This document shows positions 31,956 to 42,898 of a DNA stretch of 64,000 nt, one piece after another (within the stretch, counting starts at the first letter, position 1; each line of letters opens with the position of its first letter). The DNA comes from Zoogloea dura (GTDB lineage Bacteria; Pseudomonadota; Gammaproteobacteria; Burkholderiales; Rhodocyclaceae): contig NZ_JABBGA010000010.1 of NCBI RefSeq assembly GCF_012927165.1, positions 109,335 through 173,334 on the forward strand. The letters run 5' to 3'. The notes beneath the pieces were generated by a model. The model ran no database searches. It was not told the DNA's origin and saw only the letters and a list, made by a program, of their open reading frames with translations. The position numbers and the translations under genes are program-made.

Positions 31956-33202
31956 CACGCGCTCCCTCCACGCATGATCTGCCGGTTCTCCCAGTCGATG
32001 CGGAGCAGGATGGCGATGGCCACGCAGTTGGCCAGGATGCCGGAGCCGCCAAAGCTCATCAGCGGCAGGGTCAGGCCCTTGGTCGGCAGCAGGCCCATGT
32101 TCACGCCCATGTTGATGAAGGACTGCACCCCCATCCAGATGCCGATACCCTGGGCCACCAGGGCGGCGTAGGTCCGCTCGAGCGTCACGCACTGCTTGCC
32201 GATGGCAAAGGTGCGCTGGATCAGGATGGCGAACAGCACCACCACCGTGAACACACCGGCAAAGCCCAGTTCTTCGGCAATGACTGCAAGCAAGAAGTCG
32301 GTATGGGCCTCAGGCAGGTAGAAGAGCTTCTCGATGCTCCCGCCCAATCCCACCCCGAACCACTCGCCGCGCCCGAAGGCGATCAGCGCATGGGACAACT
32401 GGTAGCCCTTGCCATAGGCGTCCTGCCACGGATCCATGAAGCCCAGGATGCGCTGGCGGCGATACTCGGAGAAGGTGATCAGCAGGACGAAGCCCACCGC
32501 CGCCACAATCGCCAGCAGCACGAACAGGCGCACATTGATGCCGCCCAGGAAGAGCACGCCGAAGGCGATGGCGGTGATCACCACGAAGGCGCCGAAGTCC
32601 GGCTCCTTGAGCAGCAGGAAGCCGACGAACAGGATCACCCCGGCCATCGGCAGGAAGCCCTGCTTGAAGCTGCCCATCAGGGGCAGCTTGCGGGTCGTGT
32701 AGTCCGCCGCGTAGAGCGCCGCGAAGAGCTTCATGAGCTCCGAGGGCTGCAGGTTGACAACCCCCAGGGGCAACCAGCGGCGGGCCCCGTTCACGTCGCG
32801 CCCGATGCCCGGGATCAATACGATCAGCAACAACACCACCCCGGCGATGAACAGCCAGGGCGCCATCTCCTGCCAGGCCCGCATGGGGATCTGGAATACC
32901 ACCACGCCGGCGATCACCCCGATGGCCAGGAAGACGGCGTGGCGGATCAGGAAATAGGCGGGCTGGTGGCCGAACATGCGGCTGCCCTCGGCTGTGGCGA
33001 TGGAGGCCGAGAAGACCATGACCAGCCCCATCAGCAACAGTGCCGCAGCCGACCAGATGAGGGCCGGATCGAGCTCACGGGCGGGGCCGGCCGGACGCAG
33101 CAGACGGTCGACGGCACGCCCGCTTTCCGGCGAACCGATCTCGCCGCCGTGGCGATTGAGGAAGCCGGACACAAGGCCCGAGAGGCTGGCAGCGAGCTTC
33201 AT
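31955..33202 (-). CDS. ftsW: lipid II polymerase FtsW (SEDS family)
   Basis: 415 residues, about ten transmembrane helices. SEDS-family septal peptidoglycan glycosyltransferase acting with FtsI. Signatures visible: [17 protein letters not shown] near helix 1, [18 protein letters not shown], and near the C-terminus [23 protein letters not shown] (split here for length: [13 protein letters not shown] then [10 protein letters not shown]). Overlaps murG and murD by 4 bases each. Confidence 0.97.
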   Translation of the reverse strand: MKLAASLSGLVSGFLNRHGGEIGSPESGRAVDRLLRPAGPARELDPALIWSAAALLLMGLVMVFSASIATAEGSRMFGHQPAYFLIRHAVFLAIGVIAGVVVFQIPMRAWQEMAPWLFIAGVVLLLIVLIPGIGRDVNGARRWLPLGVVNLQPSELMKLFAALYAADYTTRKLPLMGSFKQGFLPMAGVILFVGFLLLKEPDFGAFVVITAIAFGVLFLGGINVRLFVLLAIVAAVGFVLLITFSEYRRQRILGFMDPWQDAYGKGYQLSHALIAFGRGEWFGVGLGGSIEKLFYLPEAHTDFLLAVIAEELGFAGVFTVVVLFAILIQRTFAIGKQCVTLERTYAALVAQGIGIWMGVQSFINMGVNMGLLPTKGLTLPLMSFGGSGILANCVAIAILLRIDWENRQIMRGGSA

Positions 33203-34590
33203 TCCGGGCTTACTCCGGGCAGGCGCAGCACGGCGTCGATGAAGACCTGGGCGCGGTGGGCGTAGTTTCTGAACATGTCGAGGCTGGCGCAGGCCGGGGA
33301 CAACAGCACCACGTCACCGGCCTCGGCCCGGGCGTTGGCTTCGAGCACCGCGGCATCCATATCGGCGGCATGGACGAGCGGCACGCCGCAGCCGGCGACA
33401 GCCGCCTCGATCGTCGCGGCATCGCGTCCGATCAGGATCACGGCACGGGCATAGCGGGCAAAGGCCTCCTTGAGGGGTGAGAAATCCTGCCCCTTGCCGT
33501 CACCACCGGCGATCAGCACCACCTTGCAGCGCAAGCCTTCCAGCGCCGCCACGGTGGCGCCGACATTGGTGCCCTTGGAATCATCGTAATACGTCACGCC
33601 GTCATCACGCCGGGCGACCTGCTCCACCCGGTGCGGCAGACCACGGAAGGCTTTGAGCGCCTCGAGCAGGGCCGCCCGCGGCAGGCCGGCGGCCTCGCAC
33701 AGCGCCAGGCCAGCAAGGGCGTTGGCCACGTTGTGGCTGCCCGCCAGACGCATGGCCGAACGTGGCATGAGCTTCTCGTCGCCCTTCGCCAGCCAATCCG
33801 CACCGTCCAGATCGACCACCCCGTAGGCGTCGGCACCGTCAGGCGCATCCACGCCAAAGCTCAGCACCCGACGGCCCGGCAGCGCCATGGCAACAACCCG
33901 CGCATCGTCGCGGTTGAGAACCTGTACTCCGTCGCCCTGGAAGACCGCGGCCTTGGTGGCCGCGTAATCGTCGAGCCCGGCGTAGCGGTCGAGATGATCG
34001 TCGGTCACATTGAGCACGGTGGCGGCCACGGCGTTCAGCGCGGGGGCGGTTTCGAGCTGGAAGCTGGAGAGTTCGAGAACCCAGAACCCGGGCAAGGGCT
34101 GGCCCGCATCCTGGCGGGCCATCAGCACATCCAGCGCGGCCGGGCTGATGTTGCCGGCCACCACACCATCCTCGCCGGCGGCCTTGACCATCTCGCCGGC
34201 CAGGGTGGTGGTGGTGGTCTTGCCGTTGGTGCCGGTGATCGCGATGATCCGGCTGCTGTCACGCACGCCGCAGAGATCCAGCGCCTCCACCAGCAGGTCC
34301 ATCTCGCCGACCACCGGAATGCCCCGCGCCCGGGCGCTGCTCACCAGCGGCTGGCGCGGGTCCAGGCCCGGGCTGATGGCGATCCGGTCCACGCCGTCGA
34401 GCAGGCTGTCGGCGAAGGGGCCGGTCACCAGCTCGGCTGCCGGGGCCTCGACCTTCAGGCGGTCGATGCCCGGCGGCACGGGGCGCGAATCGGCCACGCG
34501 CAGGGCCACGCCTTGGCGGGCCAGCCAGCGGGCCATCGCCAGGCCGGATTCGCCGAGGCCGAGAACGAGAGTGAGCCGGGAGGCAGCCAT
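33199..34590 (-). CDS. murD: UDP-MurNAc-L-alanine--D-glutamate ligase
   Basis: 463 residues; adds D-glutamate to the muropeptide precursor. [19 protein letters not shown] is the UDP-substrate loop, [19 protein letters not shown] the P-loop, and [18 protein letters not shown] the C-terminal domain signature. It is 6 bp downstream of mraY. Confidence 0.97.
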   Translation of the reverse strand: MAASRLTLVLGLGESGLAMARWLARQGVALRVADSRPVPPGIDRLKVEAPAAELVTGPFADSLLDGVDRIAISPGLDPRQPLVSSARARGIPVVGEMDLLVEALDLCGVRDSSRIIAITGTNGKTTTTTLAGEMVKAAGEDGVVAGNISPAALDVLMARQDAGQPLPGFWVLELSSFQLETAPALNAVAATVLNVTDDHLDRYAGLDDYAATKAAVFQGDGVQVLNRDDARVVAMALPGRRVLSFGVDAPDGADAYGVVDLDGADWLAKGDEKLMPRSAMRLAGSHNVANALAGLALCEAAGLPRAALLEALKAFRGLPHRVEQVARRDDGVTYYDDSKGTNVGATVAALEGLRCKVVLIAGGDGKGQDFSPLKEAFARYARAVILIGRDAATIEAAVAGCGVPLVHAADMDAAVLEANARAEAGDVVLLSPACASLDMFRNYAHRAQVFIDAVLRLPGVSPE

Positions 34591-34596
34591 GTCCGA

Positions 34597-35685
34597 TTAC
34601 CGCAGCTTGAGGGAGGACAGGCCGAACAGCACGAGCATGATCGTGATGATCCAGAAGCGCACCACCACCTGAGTTTCCTTCCAGCCGCCGAGTTCGTAAT
34701 GGTGATGCAGCGGGGCCATGCGGAAGATGCGTTTGCCACCGGTGTACTTGAAGTACATCACCTGCACCATCACCGAAAGGGCTTCGGCCACGAAGAGGCC
34801 GCCCATGATGAAGAGCACGATCTCCTGGCGGACGATCACCGCAATCGTCCCCATGGCTGCGCCGAGGGCCAGCGCCCCCACGTCCCCCATGAAGACTTCC
34901 GCCGGATAGGCGTTGAACCACAGGAAGCCCAGGCCCGCCCCGGCGATTGCTCCGCAGATCACCGCCAGCTCGCCGGCACCGGGGATGTAGGGCACCCCGA
35001 GGTACTTGGAAAAGCCCATGTGGCCGGCGACATAGGCGAAGATCGCCAGCGCGGCGCTGACCATCACGGTCGGCATGATGGCGAGGCCATCCAGCCCGTC
35101 GGTGAGGTTGACCGAGTGGCTGGTGCCGTTGATCACGAAATAGGTCAGGACGATGAAACCGAGCACGCCGAGGGGATAGCTCACCGCCTTGAAGAAAGGC
35201 ACGATCAGCTCGAGCTGGGCCGGCACCGAGGCCGTCAGCCCCAGGAAACAGGCCGCGGCCAGGGCGATGGCCGAGGTCCAGAAGTATTTCCAGCGGCTCG
35301 CCAGCCCCTTGGGGTCGCGGTACACCACCTTGCGCCAGTCATCGACCCAGCCCACGGCACCGAAGCCCAGGGTCACCAGCAGCACCACCCACACATACTT
35401 GTTGCCCAGATCGCCCCACAGAAGCGTGGTGAGCGCAATGCAGATGAGGATCAGCGCCCCGCCCATGGTCGGCGTGCCCGCCTTGGTCAGGTGGGACTTG
35501 GGGCCATCGTCGCGCACCGCCTGGCCGATCTTCTTGGCGGCCAGCCAGCGGATCACCGGCGGGCCGAAGACCAGCGACAGGACCAGCGCGGTCCCCGCGG
35601 CCAGCATCGTGCGCAGTGTGATATAGCCGAACACGTTGAAAAAACGCGCATCCTTGCCGAGCCACAGAGCCAGTTCAAGCAGCAT
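34597..35685 (-). CDS. mraY: phospho-MurNAc-pentapeptide transferase
   Basis: 362 residues, ten-helix membrane enzyme that transfers phospho-MurNAc-pentapeptide to undecaprenyl phosphate, giving lipid I. Catalytic aspartates lie in [23 protein letters not shown] segments and in [12 protein letters not shown] and [15 protein letters not shown]. The C-terminal [13 protein letters not shown] with its histidine cluster is a family hallmark. Length equals that of typical homologues. Confidence 0.98.
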   Translation of the reverse strand: MLLELALWLGKDARFFNVFGYITLRTMLAAGTALVLSLVFGPPVIRWLAAKKIGQAVRDDGPKSHLTKAGTPTMGGALILICIALTTLLWGDLGNKYVWVVLLVTLGFGAVGWVDDWRKVVYRDPKGLASRWKYFWTSAIALAAACFLGLTASVPAQLELIVPFFKAVSYPLGVLGFIVLTYFVINGTSHSVNLTDGLDGLAIMPTVMVSAALAIFAYVAGHMGFSKYLGVPYIPGAGELAVICGAIAGAGLGFLWFNAYPAEVFMGDVGALALGAAMGTIAVIVRQEIVLFIMGGLFVAEALSVMVQVMYFKYTGGKRIFRMAPLHHHYELGGWKETQVVVRFWIITIMLVLFGLSSLKLR

Positions 35686-35745
35686 GACACTCTCCCGGAA
35701 GCGTTACGGAAGACACTGCAGCCACATCGGCACTACGAAACATCA

Positions 35746-37122
35746 TCAAACCTTCTCCGCGATGGCATCGACAACCCGTTCCATTTTCATGAAACGTGAT
35801 CCCTTGACGAGCACCACCGTATCTTCATTGAGCTCCGCCTTCACCGCTGCGACCAGGTCGTCCAGCTTGGTGAAGTGGTGCCCGCCTTCTCCGAAGTTGC
35901 GTGCGGCAACCTCGCTCATCTCACCCAGCCCGAACAGGAAATCGATGCCCTCGCTCTTGGCGTAGCCGCCGATCTCGTCGTGGTACTGGAAACTCTGGTC
36001 GCCAATCTCACCCATGTCGCCGATCACCAGGATCTTGCGACCCGGCGTGGCGCCCAGCACCGCGATCCCGGCGCGCATGGAGTCGGGGTTGGCGTTGTAG
36101 CAATCGTCGATCACCGTGGCGCCATTGACGCCCTTGCGCAGGAACAAGCGGCCCGGCGTGCCGGTATAGCCTCCCAAGCCGGTCGACACCGCATCGAGGG
36201 AGACACCTGCGGCCAGGCAGGCCGCTGCCGCCGCGAGGGCATTGCGAACGTTGTGCTGCCCAGGCACCTGCAGGCGGAAACGGGTGCTGCCCTTGGGGGA
36301 TTCGAGCACCACATCGCTGACAAAACCGTGGGCGTTGCAGGTGGCACGCACGTCGGCACCGGCCCCCAGCCCGAAGGTCAGGGTGTGACGCCCGCCATTG
36401 AGCGACCTCCAATATCCGGCGAAGGGGTCGTCGGCGTTGATGACGGCCACGCCGTCGGACGACAAACCCTCGTAGATGGCGCCCTTCTCGCGGGCGACCT
36501 CATTGATGCTGCCCATGCCCTGCAGGTGCGCGCGCTGGGCATTGTTGACCAGGGCCACGGTCGGCCGCGCCAGATGGGTCAGGTAGCCGATCTCGCCCGG
36601 ATGGTTCATGCCCATCTCGATCACCGCGGCCCGGTGATTGCCGGACAGGCGCAGCAGCATCAGCGGCAGGCCGATGTCGTTGTTCAGGTTGCCACGGGTG
36701 GCCAGCACGCACAGGTCGGGGTCGAAACCGTCGAGCCGCGCCTGGGCGCGCAGGATCGCCGCGCACATTTCCTTGACGCTGGTCTTGCCGTTGCTGCCGG
36801 TCACACCGATCATCGGCAGGTCGAAGCGGCCCCTCCAGGCGGCAGCCAAGCGCCCCAGGCCGTAGCGGGTATCCTCGACCACCAGCAGGGGCAGCGGCAC
36901 CGGATGAGTCGCCGCCCAGGCCCGGTCGACCATTGCCGCAGCCGCGCCCTGGCTGACCACGCCCTCGACGAAATCATGACCGTCGAAGCGCTCCCCGCGC
37001 AGGGCCACGAAAAGCTGGTCGGACTGCACCGCCCGGGAGTCGGTGCTGACCGAGAGAAAGGACGCGGCACCACCCACGGCGGTGCCGCCGGTGGCCAGCG
37101 CGGCTTCCTGCAGATCCATCAT
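35746..37122 (-). CDS. murF: UDP-MurNAc-tripeptide--D-Ala-D-Ala ligase
   Basis: 458 residues; adds the dipeptide made by Ddl. GVTGSNGKTSVKEMCAAIL is the P-loop, NAQRAHLQGMGS and DDCYNANPDSMRAGI are further Mur-ligase signatures. The ATG overlaps the murE stop; a second Met directly follows and could equally be the start. Confidence 0.97.
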   Translation of the reverse strand: MMDLQEAALATGGTAVGGAASFLSVSTDSRAVQSDQLFVALRGERFDGHDFVEGVVSQGAAAAMVDRAWAATHPVPLPLLVVEDTRYGLGRLAAAWRGRFDLPMIGVTGSNGKTSVKEMCAAILRAQARLDGFDPDLCVLATRGNLNNDIGLPLMLLRLSGNHRAAVIEMGMNHPGEIGYLTHLARPTVALVNNAQRAHLQGMGSINEVAREKGAIYEGLSSDGVAVINADDPFAGYWRSLNGGRHTLTFGLGAGADVRATCNAHGFVSDVVLESPKGSTRFRLQVPGQHNVRNALAAAAACLAAGVSLDAVSTGLGGYTGTPGRLFLRKGVNGATVIDDCYNANPDSMRAGIAVLGATPGRKILVIGDMGEIGDQSFQYHDEIGGYAKSEGIDFLFGLGEMSEVAARNFGEGGHHFTKLDDLVAAVKAELNEDTVVLVKGSRFMKMERVVDAIAEKV

Positions 37123-38642
37123 GACAGGTCTCCCTGGGCTTCATTCCAGGCTTCGAGGGCGGCGCGGGTCTGCTCCACGTCCGAGAAGGGGTGACGCACC
37201 CCGTTGATTTCCTGGTAGGGCTCGTGGCCCTTGCCGGCAACCACGACCACATCGTCGGGCGCAGCGGCGAGCACCGCACGGCGGATCGCCTCGGCACGGT
37301 CGGGGATACTCTCCGCCGCCGGACCTGCCGCCTCTGCGATGTCGCGAATGATGGCGAGAGGATCCTCGCCCCGCGGGTTGTCACTGGTCAGCACGACCTT
37401 GTCGGCCAGACGCCGGACCACCTCGCCCATCAGCGGGCGCTTGCCCGGGTCCCGGTCGCCACCGCAACCGAAGACGCACACCAGGCGGCCATTGCGAGCC
37501 TTGACCGTGGCCCGGATCGCAGTGAGCACCTGCTCCAGGGCGTCGGGGGAATGAGCGTAATCGACCACCACCAGCGGCTCACCGATCCCGCCGATGGTCT
37601 GCATGCGGCCCTGGGGCGGGGTCAGGTCACCCGCGACATCCGCCGCGTCCTCGAGGGTGAAGCCCGAAGCCATGAGGGTGCCGATCACCGCGAGCAGGTT
37701 GGAGACGTTGAACTGGCCTACCAGGTGGGGCGCCAGGTCGGCCGAATCATTGCCGCAGCGCGCGGTGAAACGGATCCCGGCAGCGGTCGTGGTCAGCCGG
37801 TCGGCCAACAGCACGCGGTTGACCGGTGCCGCATCCGCATTGCTGGGAATCAGGGTGTAGCCGATCACCTCCATGCCGCGCCCGGCCAGACGCCGGGCCT
37901 GCTCCATGCCGAAACGGTCATCGAGATTGAGGACGACCGAACGCAGGCCTTGCATGTTGAAGAGGCGGGCCTTGGCCGCGCCATAGTTCTCCATGCTGCC
38001 GTGGTAATCCAGGTGATCGCGGGTCAGATTGGTGTGCACGGCGACATCGAAGTGCAGGCCGTTGAGCCGCCCCTGGTCGAGGCCGATCGAGGACACCTCC
38101 ATGGCCACGGCCTCAGCGCCCGCCTCACGGAAATCAGCCATCGTGCGGTGCACGGTGAGGCTGTCGGGGGTCGTGTTGAGGCTGGCCGAGAGGGCCCCGG
38201 GAAAGCCGATACCCAGCGTGCCGATCACACCGCACTTGCGCCCGAGGGTCGCAAAGGCCCGCGCCAGCCACTGGGTGACCGAGGTCTTGCCATTCGTCCC
38301 GGTCACCCCGACGGTCCACAAGAGCTCGGAAGGACGCCCATAAACCTCATGAGCCAGGTAACCCGACAGGGCTGCCAGGCCCTCAACCGGCAGATTGGGC
38401 ACCGGCGGCAGCGAGGCATCCCAGACATGTCCGTCACGCTCCCACAGCACGGCGGCGGCGCCCGCATGCACGGCATCGACAATGAAACGACGGCCATCAG
38501 CGCGCAGTCCCGGAAAGGCCAGGAACACATCACCGGCCCTCACCTGACGCGAATCGGCACACAGACTCCGGGGCTCGACGCCTTCAGCGGCCAGGGCCTC
38601 GATCAGGCGGCGCAACTTCTGATGGGGCACGTCGACCATCAC
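37119..38642 (-). CDS. murE: UDP-MurNAc-L-Ala-D-Glu--2,6-diaminopimelate ligase
   Basis: 507 residues. VGVTGTNGKTSVTQWLARA is the P-loop, and TSDNPRGEDPLAI contains the DNPR motif that in MurE enzymes selects meso-diaminopimelate, as expected for a Gram-negative. It overlaps ftsI upstream and murF downstream by 4 bases each. Confidence 0.97.
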   Translation of the reverse strand: MMVDVPHQKLRRLIEALAAEGVEPRSLCADSRQVRAGDVFLAFPGLRADGRRFIVDAVHAGAAAVLWERDGHVWDASLPPVPNLPVEGLAALSGYLAHEVYGRPSELLWTVGVTGTNGKTSVTQWLARAFATLGRKCGVIGTLGIGFPGALSASLNTTPDSLTVHRTMADFREAGAEAVAMEVSSIGLDQGRLNGLHFDVAVHTNLTRDHLDYHGSMENYGAAKARLFNMQGLRSVVLNLDDRFGMEQARRLAGRGMEVIGYTLIPSNADAAPVNRVLLADRLTTTAAGIRFTARCGNDSADLAPHLVGQFNVSNLLAVIGTLMASGFTLEDAADVAGDLTPPQGRMQTIGGIGEPLVVVDYAHSPDALEQVLTAIRATVKARNGRLVCVFGCGGDRDPGKRPLMGEVVRRLADKVVLTSDNPRGEDPLAIIRDIAEAAGPAAESIPDRAEAIRRAVLAAAPDDVVVVAGKGHEPYQEINGVRHPFSDVEQTRAALEAWNEAQGDLS

Positions 38643-40399
38643 ATGGACTCCCGCACGACGGGTGCTGCAGTCACCCCCTGGCGTGCTACCTGCAGGGGCT
38701 TGAGTGGCGCATCAGGTGCCACGCCCAGGGTCCGCAGGGCACCACCGGTGACCTGGGCAAAGATCGGGGCGGCCACATCACCACCATAGTGCTTGCCATT
38801 GCTGGGCTCATCGATCATCACGGCAACCACCAGACGCGGATCGGAAATCGGCGCGATGCCGACAAAGGAGGCCACGTACTTGTGGGCATAACGCCCCCCG
38901 ACCAGCTTCATGGCCGTACCGGTCTTGCCACCAACCCGGTAACCCGGCACGTTGGCCTGCGGCGCAGTGCCGCCCTGCTGCACGACCAGTTCGAGCATCT
39001 GGCGGACCTCCCGCGCTGTCTGTGGCGAAAAGACCCGCGTGCCATGCACCGGGGGGGCATCCAGGCGGGAGAGCGACAGGGGCACGATGTCTCCATCGCG
39101 GGCAAACACCTGGTAGGCGTTGGCCATCTGCATCAGGTTCACCGACATGCCATGACCATAGGACATGGTGGCCTGCTCAATAGGACGCCAGGCCTTGGCC
39201 GGACGCAGCCGGCCGCCCACCTCACCAGGGAAACCCAGCTTCAGGGGAGATCCGAAACCCAGATCGTCGAGCATCTTCCACATGGTTTCCGGCGGAAAGC
39301 TGAGCGCCATCTTCGCCGCGCCGATGTTGGACGATTTCTGGATGACCTGTGCCACCGACAGCGCGCCATGAGGATGGGCGTCGGAGATCGTTGCCGAGCC
39401 GATGGTCATGCGCCCCGGGGCACAATTGATGATCGTATTGGCGGTGACCTTGCCATTCTCGAGCGCCATGGCGGCCGTAAACGGCTTCATGGTGGACCCG
39501 GGCTCAAAGGTATCGGTCAGGGCGCGGTTGCGCAGCTGGTCGCCCGTCAGCTTCACCCGGTTGTTGGGGTTGTAGCTCGGCGCATTGGCCAGCGCCAGGA
39601 TCTCGCCCGTCTTGGCATCCAGCACCACGACACCACCGGCCTTGGCCTTGTGGTCAGCCATGGCCTGCCTGAGCGCCGCATGGGCGAGGTACTGGATCTT
39701 GTTGTCCACCGACAGAGCCACCTCGCGACCATCCTGGGGAGGACGAATCGACTGCACATCCTCGACTACGTTGCCACGGCGGTCCTTGACCACCCGACGC
39801 GAGCCGGGCTTGCCAGCCAGCTGCTGCTCGAAGGCCAGCTCGATCCCTTCCTGCCCCTTGTCGTCTACGCCGGTGAAGCCCAGCACGTGGGCCATGACAT
39901 CCCCCCCGGGATAGAAGCGACGGAATTCCCGCTGATCGTGAACACCCGGCAGCTTCAGCGCCGCGACCCGGTCGGCCAGCTCGGGAGAGACCTGGCGCTT
40001 GATGTAGACAAAGTCCTTGTCCGTGGCCAGCTTCTGGTTCAGATCACCCACCTCCATCTCGAGCAGGGCTGCCAGCTGGCGCGTCTGGGCAGGCGTCAGC
40101 CGGGCATCCTCGGGAATCGCCCAGATGGATTTGACCGGAGAGGACACGGCCAGCACATCCCCCTGCCGATCGGTGATCTTGCCGCGGGTGGCCGGCACGG
40201 CGAGCACCCGCGCATAGCGCGACTCTCCCTTGGCCTGCAGGAATTGATCGTTGACACCCTGCAGGTAAGCGGCGCGGCCGATGAGGGCCATTGACCCACC
40301 CAGCAGGCACAGCAGCACAAAGCGCGGCCGCCAGGCAGACAATTCGGAACGCAACAGGGGATTGTGATTGAAGGTGACGCCCTTCTTGGCCTTGGTCAT
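38639..40399 (-). CDS. ftsI: septal peptidoglycan transpeptidase FtsI (PBP3)
   Basis: 586 residues, class B penicillin-binding protein. It has a short cytoplasmic N-terminus, one membrane helix (about 29-48) and a pedestal domain. The transpeptidase domain carries the catalytic SxxK in FEPGSTMKPFTAAM, the SxN motif in SSNIGAAKM and the KTGTA box. It works with FtsW. It overlaps ftsL and murE by 4 bases each. Confidence 0.98.
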   Translation of the reverse strand: MTKAKKGVTFNHNPLLRSELSAWRPRFVLLCLLGGSMALIGRAAYLQGVNDQFLQAKGESRYARVLAVPATRGKITDRQGDVLAVSSPVKSIWAIPEDARLTPAQTRQLAALLEMEVGDLNQKLATDKDFVYIKRQVSPELADRVAALKLPGVHDQREFRRFYPGGDVMAHVLGFTGVDDKGQEGIELAFEQQLAGKPGSRRVVKDRRGNVVEDVQSIRPPQDGREVALSVDNKIQYLAHAALRQAMADHKAKAGGVVVLDAKTGEILALANAPSYNPNNRVKLTGDQLRNRALTDTFEPGSTMKPFTAAMALENGKVTANTIINCAPGRMTIGSATISDAHPHGALSVAQVIQKSSNIGAAKMALSFPPETMWKMLDDLGFGSPLKLGFPGEVGGRLRPAKAWRPIEQATMSYGHGMSVNLMQMANAYQVFARDGDIVPLSLSRLDAPPVHGTRVFSPQTAREVRQMLELVVQQGGTAPQANVPGYRVGGKTGTAMKLVGGRYAHKYVASFVGIAPISDPRLVVAVMIDEPSNGKHYGGDVAAPIFAQVTGGALRTLGVAPDAPLKPLQVARQGVTAAPVVRESM

Positions 40400-40662
40400 G
40401 GCCGCTCCTCGATGGCGATGATCTGCCCGGACTGAGGGGGACGCATCGTGAGCTTTTCACGGGCAAGCTTCTCGATGCGGGCATGGGCGGCCCAGGTGCT
40501 TTGCTCAAGCTGGAGCTGCCCCCATTCGACTTCCAGCTGATGGGAGCGCTGCTGCTCCCGCTCCACGGCCGCATAAAGCTTGCGTGCCTGGTGCTGTGAA
40601 GCCACCACACCGAGGCTGCTCAGCACCACCAGCATCACCAGGAATCCCGTGATCCGTGCCAT
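40396..40662 (-). CDS. ftsL: cell division protein FtsL
   Basis: 88 residues: an N-terminal transmembrane helix (about 5-23, ITGFLVMLVVLSSLGVVAS) followed by a periplasmic leucine-zipper-like coiled coil (about 25-75). It is the size and layout of FtsL, which pairs with FtsB in activating FtsWI. Identification also rests on its position between rsmH and ftsI. Confidence 0.93.
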   Translation of the reverse strand: MARITGFLVMLVVLSSLGVVASQHQARKLYAAVEREQQRSHQLEVEWGQLQLEQSTWAAHARIEKLAREKLTMRPPQSGQIIAIEERP

Positions 40663-40746
40663 GTCAGTCCTGCCCGGCAGCCCGCAAGGAACGACATGCC
40701 CCTCGGGGCCCGCGAACGTGGAAGTAAACCTGGGGCTGTTTCATGA

Positions 40747-41676
40747 TCAGGAGTCGGCACGCTCGGCGATCCGCATCACCGCACTGCGCGAACGCGGATT
40801 GGCGACCACTTCGGCATCCGACGGGTAGACCGGCTTGCCCACCAGGGCCAGCTTGGGACGCGGAAGGTCGGCCGCCCGCACGGGGAGGCGCGCAGGAAGC
40901 TGGGGCGGCCGCGATGCGTCACGCATGAAACGCTTGACGATACGGTCTTCGAGGGAATGAAAGCTGATCACGACGAGGCGCCCGTGCGTTGCCAGCGCTG
41001 CCACCACCTGGGGCAGGACTAGCGACAGTTCCTCAAGCTCTTGATTGACGCAAATCCGTAGAGCCTGGAAGGTGCGCGTCGCAGGGTGTTGACCCGGCTC
41101 GCGTGTGCGGACCGCTTTTTCCACGAGCGCGGCAAGCTGTCCAGTGGTCGCAACATGCCCCCCTGCCCGAGCAGCAACAACCGCCTTTGCAATCTCATAA
41201 GCAAACCGTTCTTCACCGTATTCCCTCAGCACCCGGGTTATATCTGCGACCGACGCTTCCGCCAGCCACTCCGCCGCGGTCACCCCGCGGGTCGTATCCA
41301 TTCGCATGTCCAGCGGCGCATCGAACCTGAAGCTCATGCCCCGCTCCGCCTCATCCAGCTGAGGAGAAGACACCCCCAGATCCAGGAGGACACCGTCCAC
41401 CTTGTCGATACCGCGCTCCGCCAGCGCCCCGGCAAAGTCCGAGAACGGCGCATGCACGAGCTCGAAGCGCGCGTCCTTCACAGCCTGCCCCGCCGCCACC
41501 GCCACCGGATCCCGATCAAACGCGATCAGGCGCCCGGCCGGCCCGAGCCGGGCCAGGATCGCGCGGCTATGGCCGCCACGACCGAAGGTGCCGTCCACAT
41601 AGACACCGTCTGTCTTGATGGACAGGGCCTCCACTGCTTCTTCCAGCAGCACCGTGATATGCGCGGGAGAGGTCAC
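40747..41676 (-). CDS. rsmH: 16S rRNA (cytosine1402-N4)-methyltransferase
   Basis: 309 residues; methylates N4 of C1402 of 16S r[22 protein letters not shown] at the N-terminus, [16 protein letters not shown] as SAM motif, and [17 protein letters not shown] near the C-terminus are family hallmarks. The GTG start at 41676 overlaps the mraZ stop (GTGA) and gives the standard N-terminus; the open frame extends further upstream but is not protein-like there. Confidence 0.96.
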   Translation of the reverse strand: MTSPAHITVLLEEAVEALSIKTDGVYVDGTFGRGGHSRAILARLGPAGRLIAFDRDPVAVAAGQAVKDARFELVHAPFSDFAGALAERGIDKVDGVLLDLGVSSPQLDEAERGMSFRFDAPLDMRMDTTRGVTAAEWLAEASVADITRVLREYGEERFAYEIAKAVVAARAGGHVATTGQLAALVEKAVRTREPGQHPATRTFQALRICVNQELEELSLVLPQVVAALATHGRLVVISFHSLEDRIVKRFMRDASRPPQLPARLPVRAADLPRPKLALVGKPVYPSDAEVVANPRSRSAVMRIAERADS

Positions 41677-42119
41677 AGCGGCAGATTTTCCCAGCCAGCA
41701 GGCATCAGGTCGGCGCCCAGGGCAAAGATCTGCTCCTGCTGCCGCTGCCAGCCCGCATCCGACCACAACTCGAAGTGGTCGCCCTGCCCGACCAGATGGA
41801 CCTGCTTCTCGAGCTGGGCGAAGTTGCGCAGCTCGGGAGCGATCAACACGCGCCCGGCCGAATCGAGCTCTTCGTCACGGGCAAAGCCGACAAGCAGCCG
41901 CTTGAGCAACGCGGAATGCTGATCGAGGCTGGAACCGGCAAGGACCTTGTTACGGATGGGCTCCCAGGCAGGGGCGGGGTAAATCAGCAAGCAGCGGTGA
42001 GGATGCGCAGTGAGGACAAGCTGGTTCTCGGCGAGCTTGGCGAGCGCGTCCCGATGCCGCGCCGGTATCGCCAGGCGACCCTTCGCATCGAGAGTGAGCG
42101 CTGCTGCGCCTTGAAACAT
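41673..42119 (-). CDS. mraZ: transcriptional regulator MraZ
   Basis: 148 residues, two AbrB-like SpoVT domains, each with a DxxGR-type core ([37 protein letters not shown]). In E. coli MraZ represses its own dcw operon by binding repeated GTGGG/GTGGA boxes, and such boxes lie upstream here. It is the first gene of the cluster. Confidence 0.97.
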   Translation of the reverse strand: MFQGAAALTLDAKGRLAIPARHRDALAKLAENQLVLTAHPHRCLLIYPAPAWEPIRNKVLAGSSLDQHSALLKRLLVGFARDEELDSAGRVLIAPELRNFAQLEKQVHLVGQGDHFELWSDAGWQRQQEQIFALGADLMPAGWENLPL

Positions 42120-42156
42120 GATTCCCCCACTTCTTCACCCGGACGAGTCGGAAAAA

Positions 42157-42218
42157 TTCACTTTTTCCCACTTTGGCCCACTTCGCCCCACTTTAGAGCA
42201 AAAGAAATAGGCGGTCAA
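42157..42218 (-). promoter_or_regulatory. mraZ/dcw promoter with MraZ-box repeats
   Basis: On the minus strand: -35 TTGACC (42218-42213), a 17-bp spacer, and -10 TAAAGT (42195-42190). Immediately downstream are three GTGGG boxes with exact 10-bp periodicity (at 42191, 42181 and 42171) and a degenerate fourth, GTGAA, at 42161. The first box overlaps the -10 element. This is the arrangement known for MraZ autoregulation. Confidence 0.88.
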
Positions 42219-42439
42219 GCTGACCCGGACGTAAATTTCTTTTGGACACAAGCACTTAGGAAAGCAACACAGCCGGCGAGGGAAATCCGCTTATAAATCA
42301 ACGGCCATACAAACATTGCAAAAGTGCTGCATCAATCACACCCCCCTGGGGCGCACCAAGACCTCCGGCGGCCATCGCTGCGGGGGAGCAGAGAAAATGG
42401 GTGCTGCGACGCAGCATCAGGCGCCAGAAACGGCCCGAA

Positions 42440-42463
42440 GTGGAAAAAAGTGGGGGATGTGGG
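42440..42463 (+). promoter_or_regulatory. second cluster of MraZ-like boxes, opposite orientation
   Basis: GTGGA-N5-GTGGG-N4-GTGGG on the plus strand, just past the rnpB 3' end and about 250 bp upstream of the main mraZ operator. The first pair has the exact MraZ spacing and the third is one base short. The rest of 42219-42469 holds no recognisable gene. Confidence 0.3.
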
Positions 42464-42469
42464 GCGGGG

Positions 42470-42858
42470 AAGGGAAGTCCGCCGATAAGCCGGGTTCTGT
42501 CGAGCGGGCTGATCGTGAGAGCAGCCCGCCGGGCAATCATTCCTCTGGTCGACGCGTTGCCGCGCCGCTCTAGCAGCCTACCCGGGGACTCCGCGAGCAG
42601 CGTCAGCGTCCCCCTATTTGGCCTTGCCCCGGATGGGGTTTACCGTGCCGTCCGTGTCACCACGTCCGCGGTGGGCTCTTACCCCACCGTTTCACCCTTG
42701 CCTGTGCTCCGAAGAGCCATCGGCGGTCTGCTCTCTGTTGCACTTTCCGTCGCTTTCACCGTGAGGCTATGGCGCCCGGCCGTTAGCCGGCATCCTGCTC
42801 TGCGGGGCCCGGACTTTCCTCGATGCCGGAGGGCACCGCGATTGCCTGGCGAACTTCC
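42470..42858 (-). ncRNA. rnpB: RNase P RNA, bacterial class A
   Basis: Catalytic RNA of RNase P, about 389 nt. On the minus strand the hallmark conserved blocks are present in order: GAGGAAAGTCCGGGC, the CAAGGGTGAAA region, GGTAAACCCCATCCGG, GCAAGGCCAAATAGGGG, CCGGGTAGGCTGCT and CGACAGAACCCGGCTTATCG. The ends pair as helix P1 (GGAAGTTCGCC with GGCGGACTTCC), which sets the boundaries to within a few bases. It lies between a small exported-protein gene and mraZ. Confidence 0.97.
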
Positions 42859-42865
42859 CGCCGCG

Positions 42866-42871
42866 ATTATA
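42866..42871 (-). promoter_or_regulatory. rnpB -10 element
   Basis: A perfect TATAAT ends 8 bp before the deduced RNA 5' end. No strong -35 is seen at the right spacing. The corresponding -35 region falls at the 3' end of the upstream coding gene. Confidence 0.6.
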
Positions 42872-42898
42872 GCGGCGCAACCCCGCCGCGTCCCGCCT

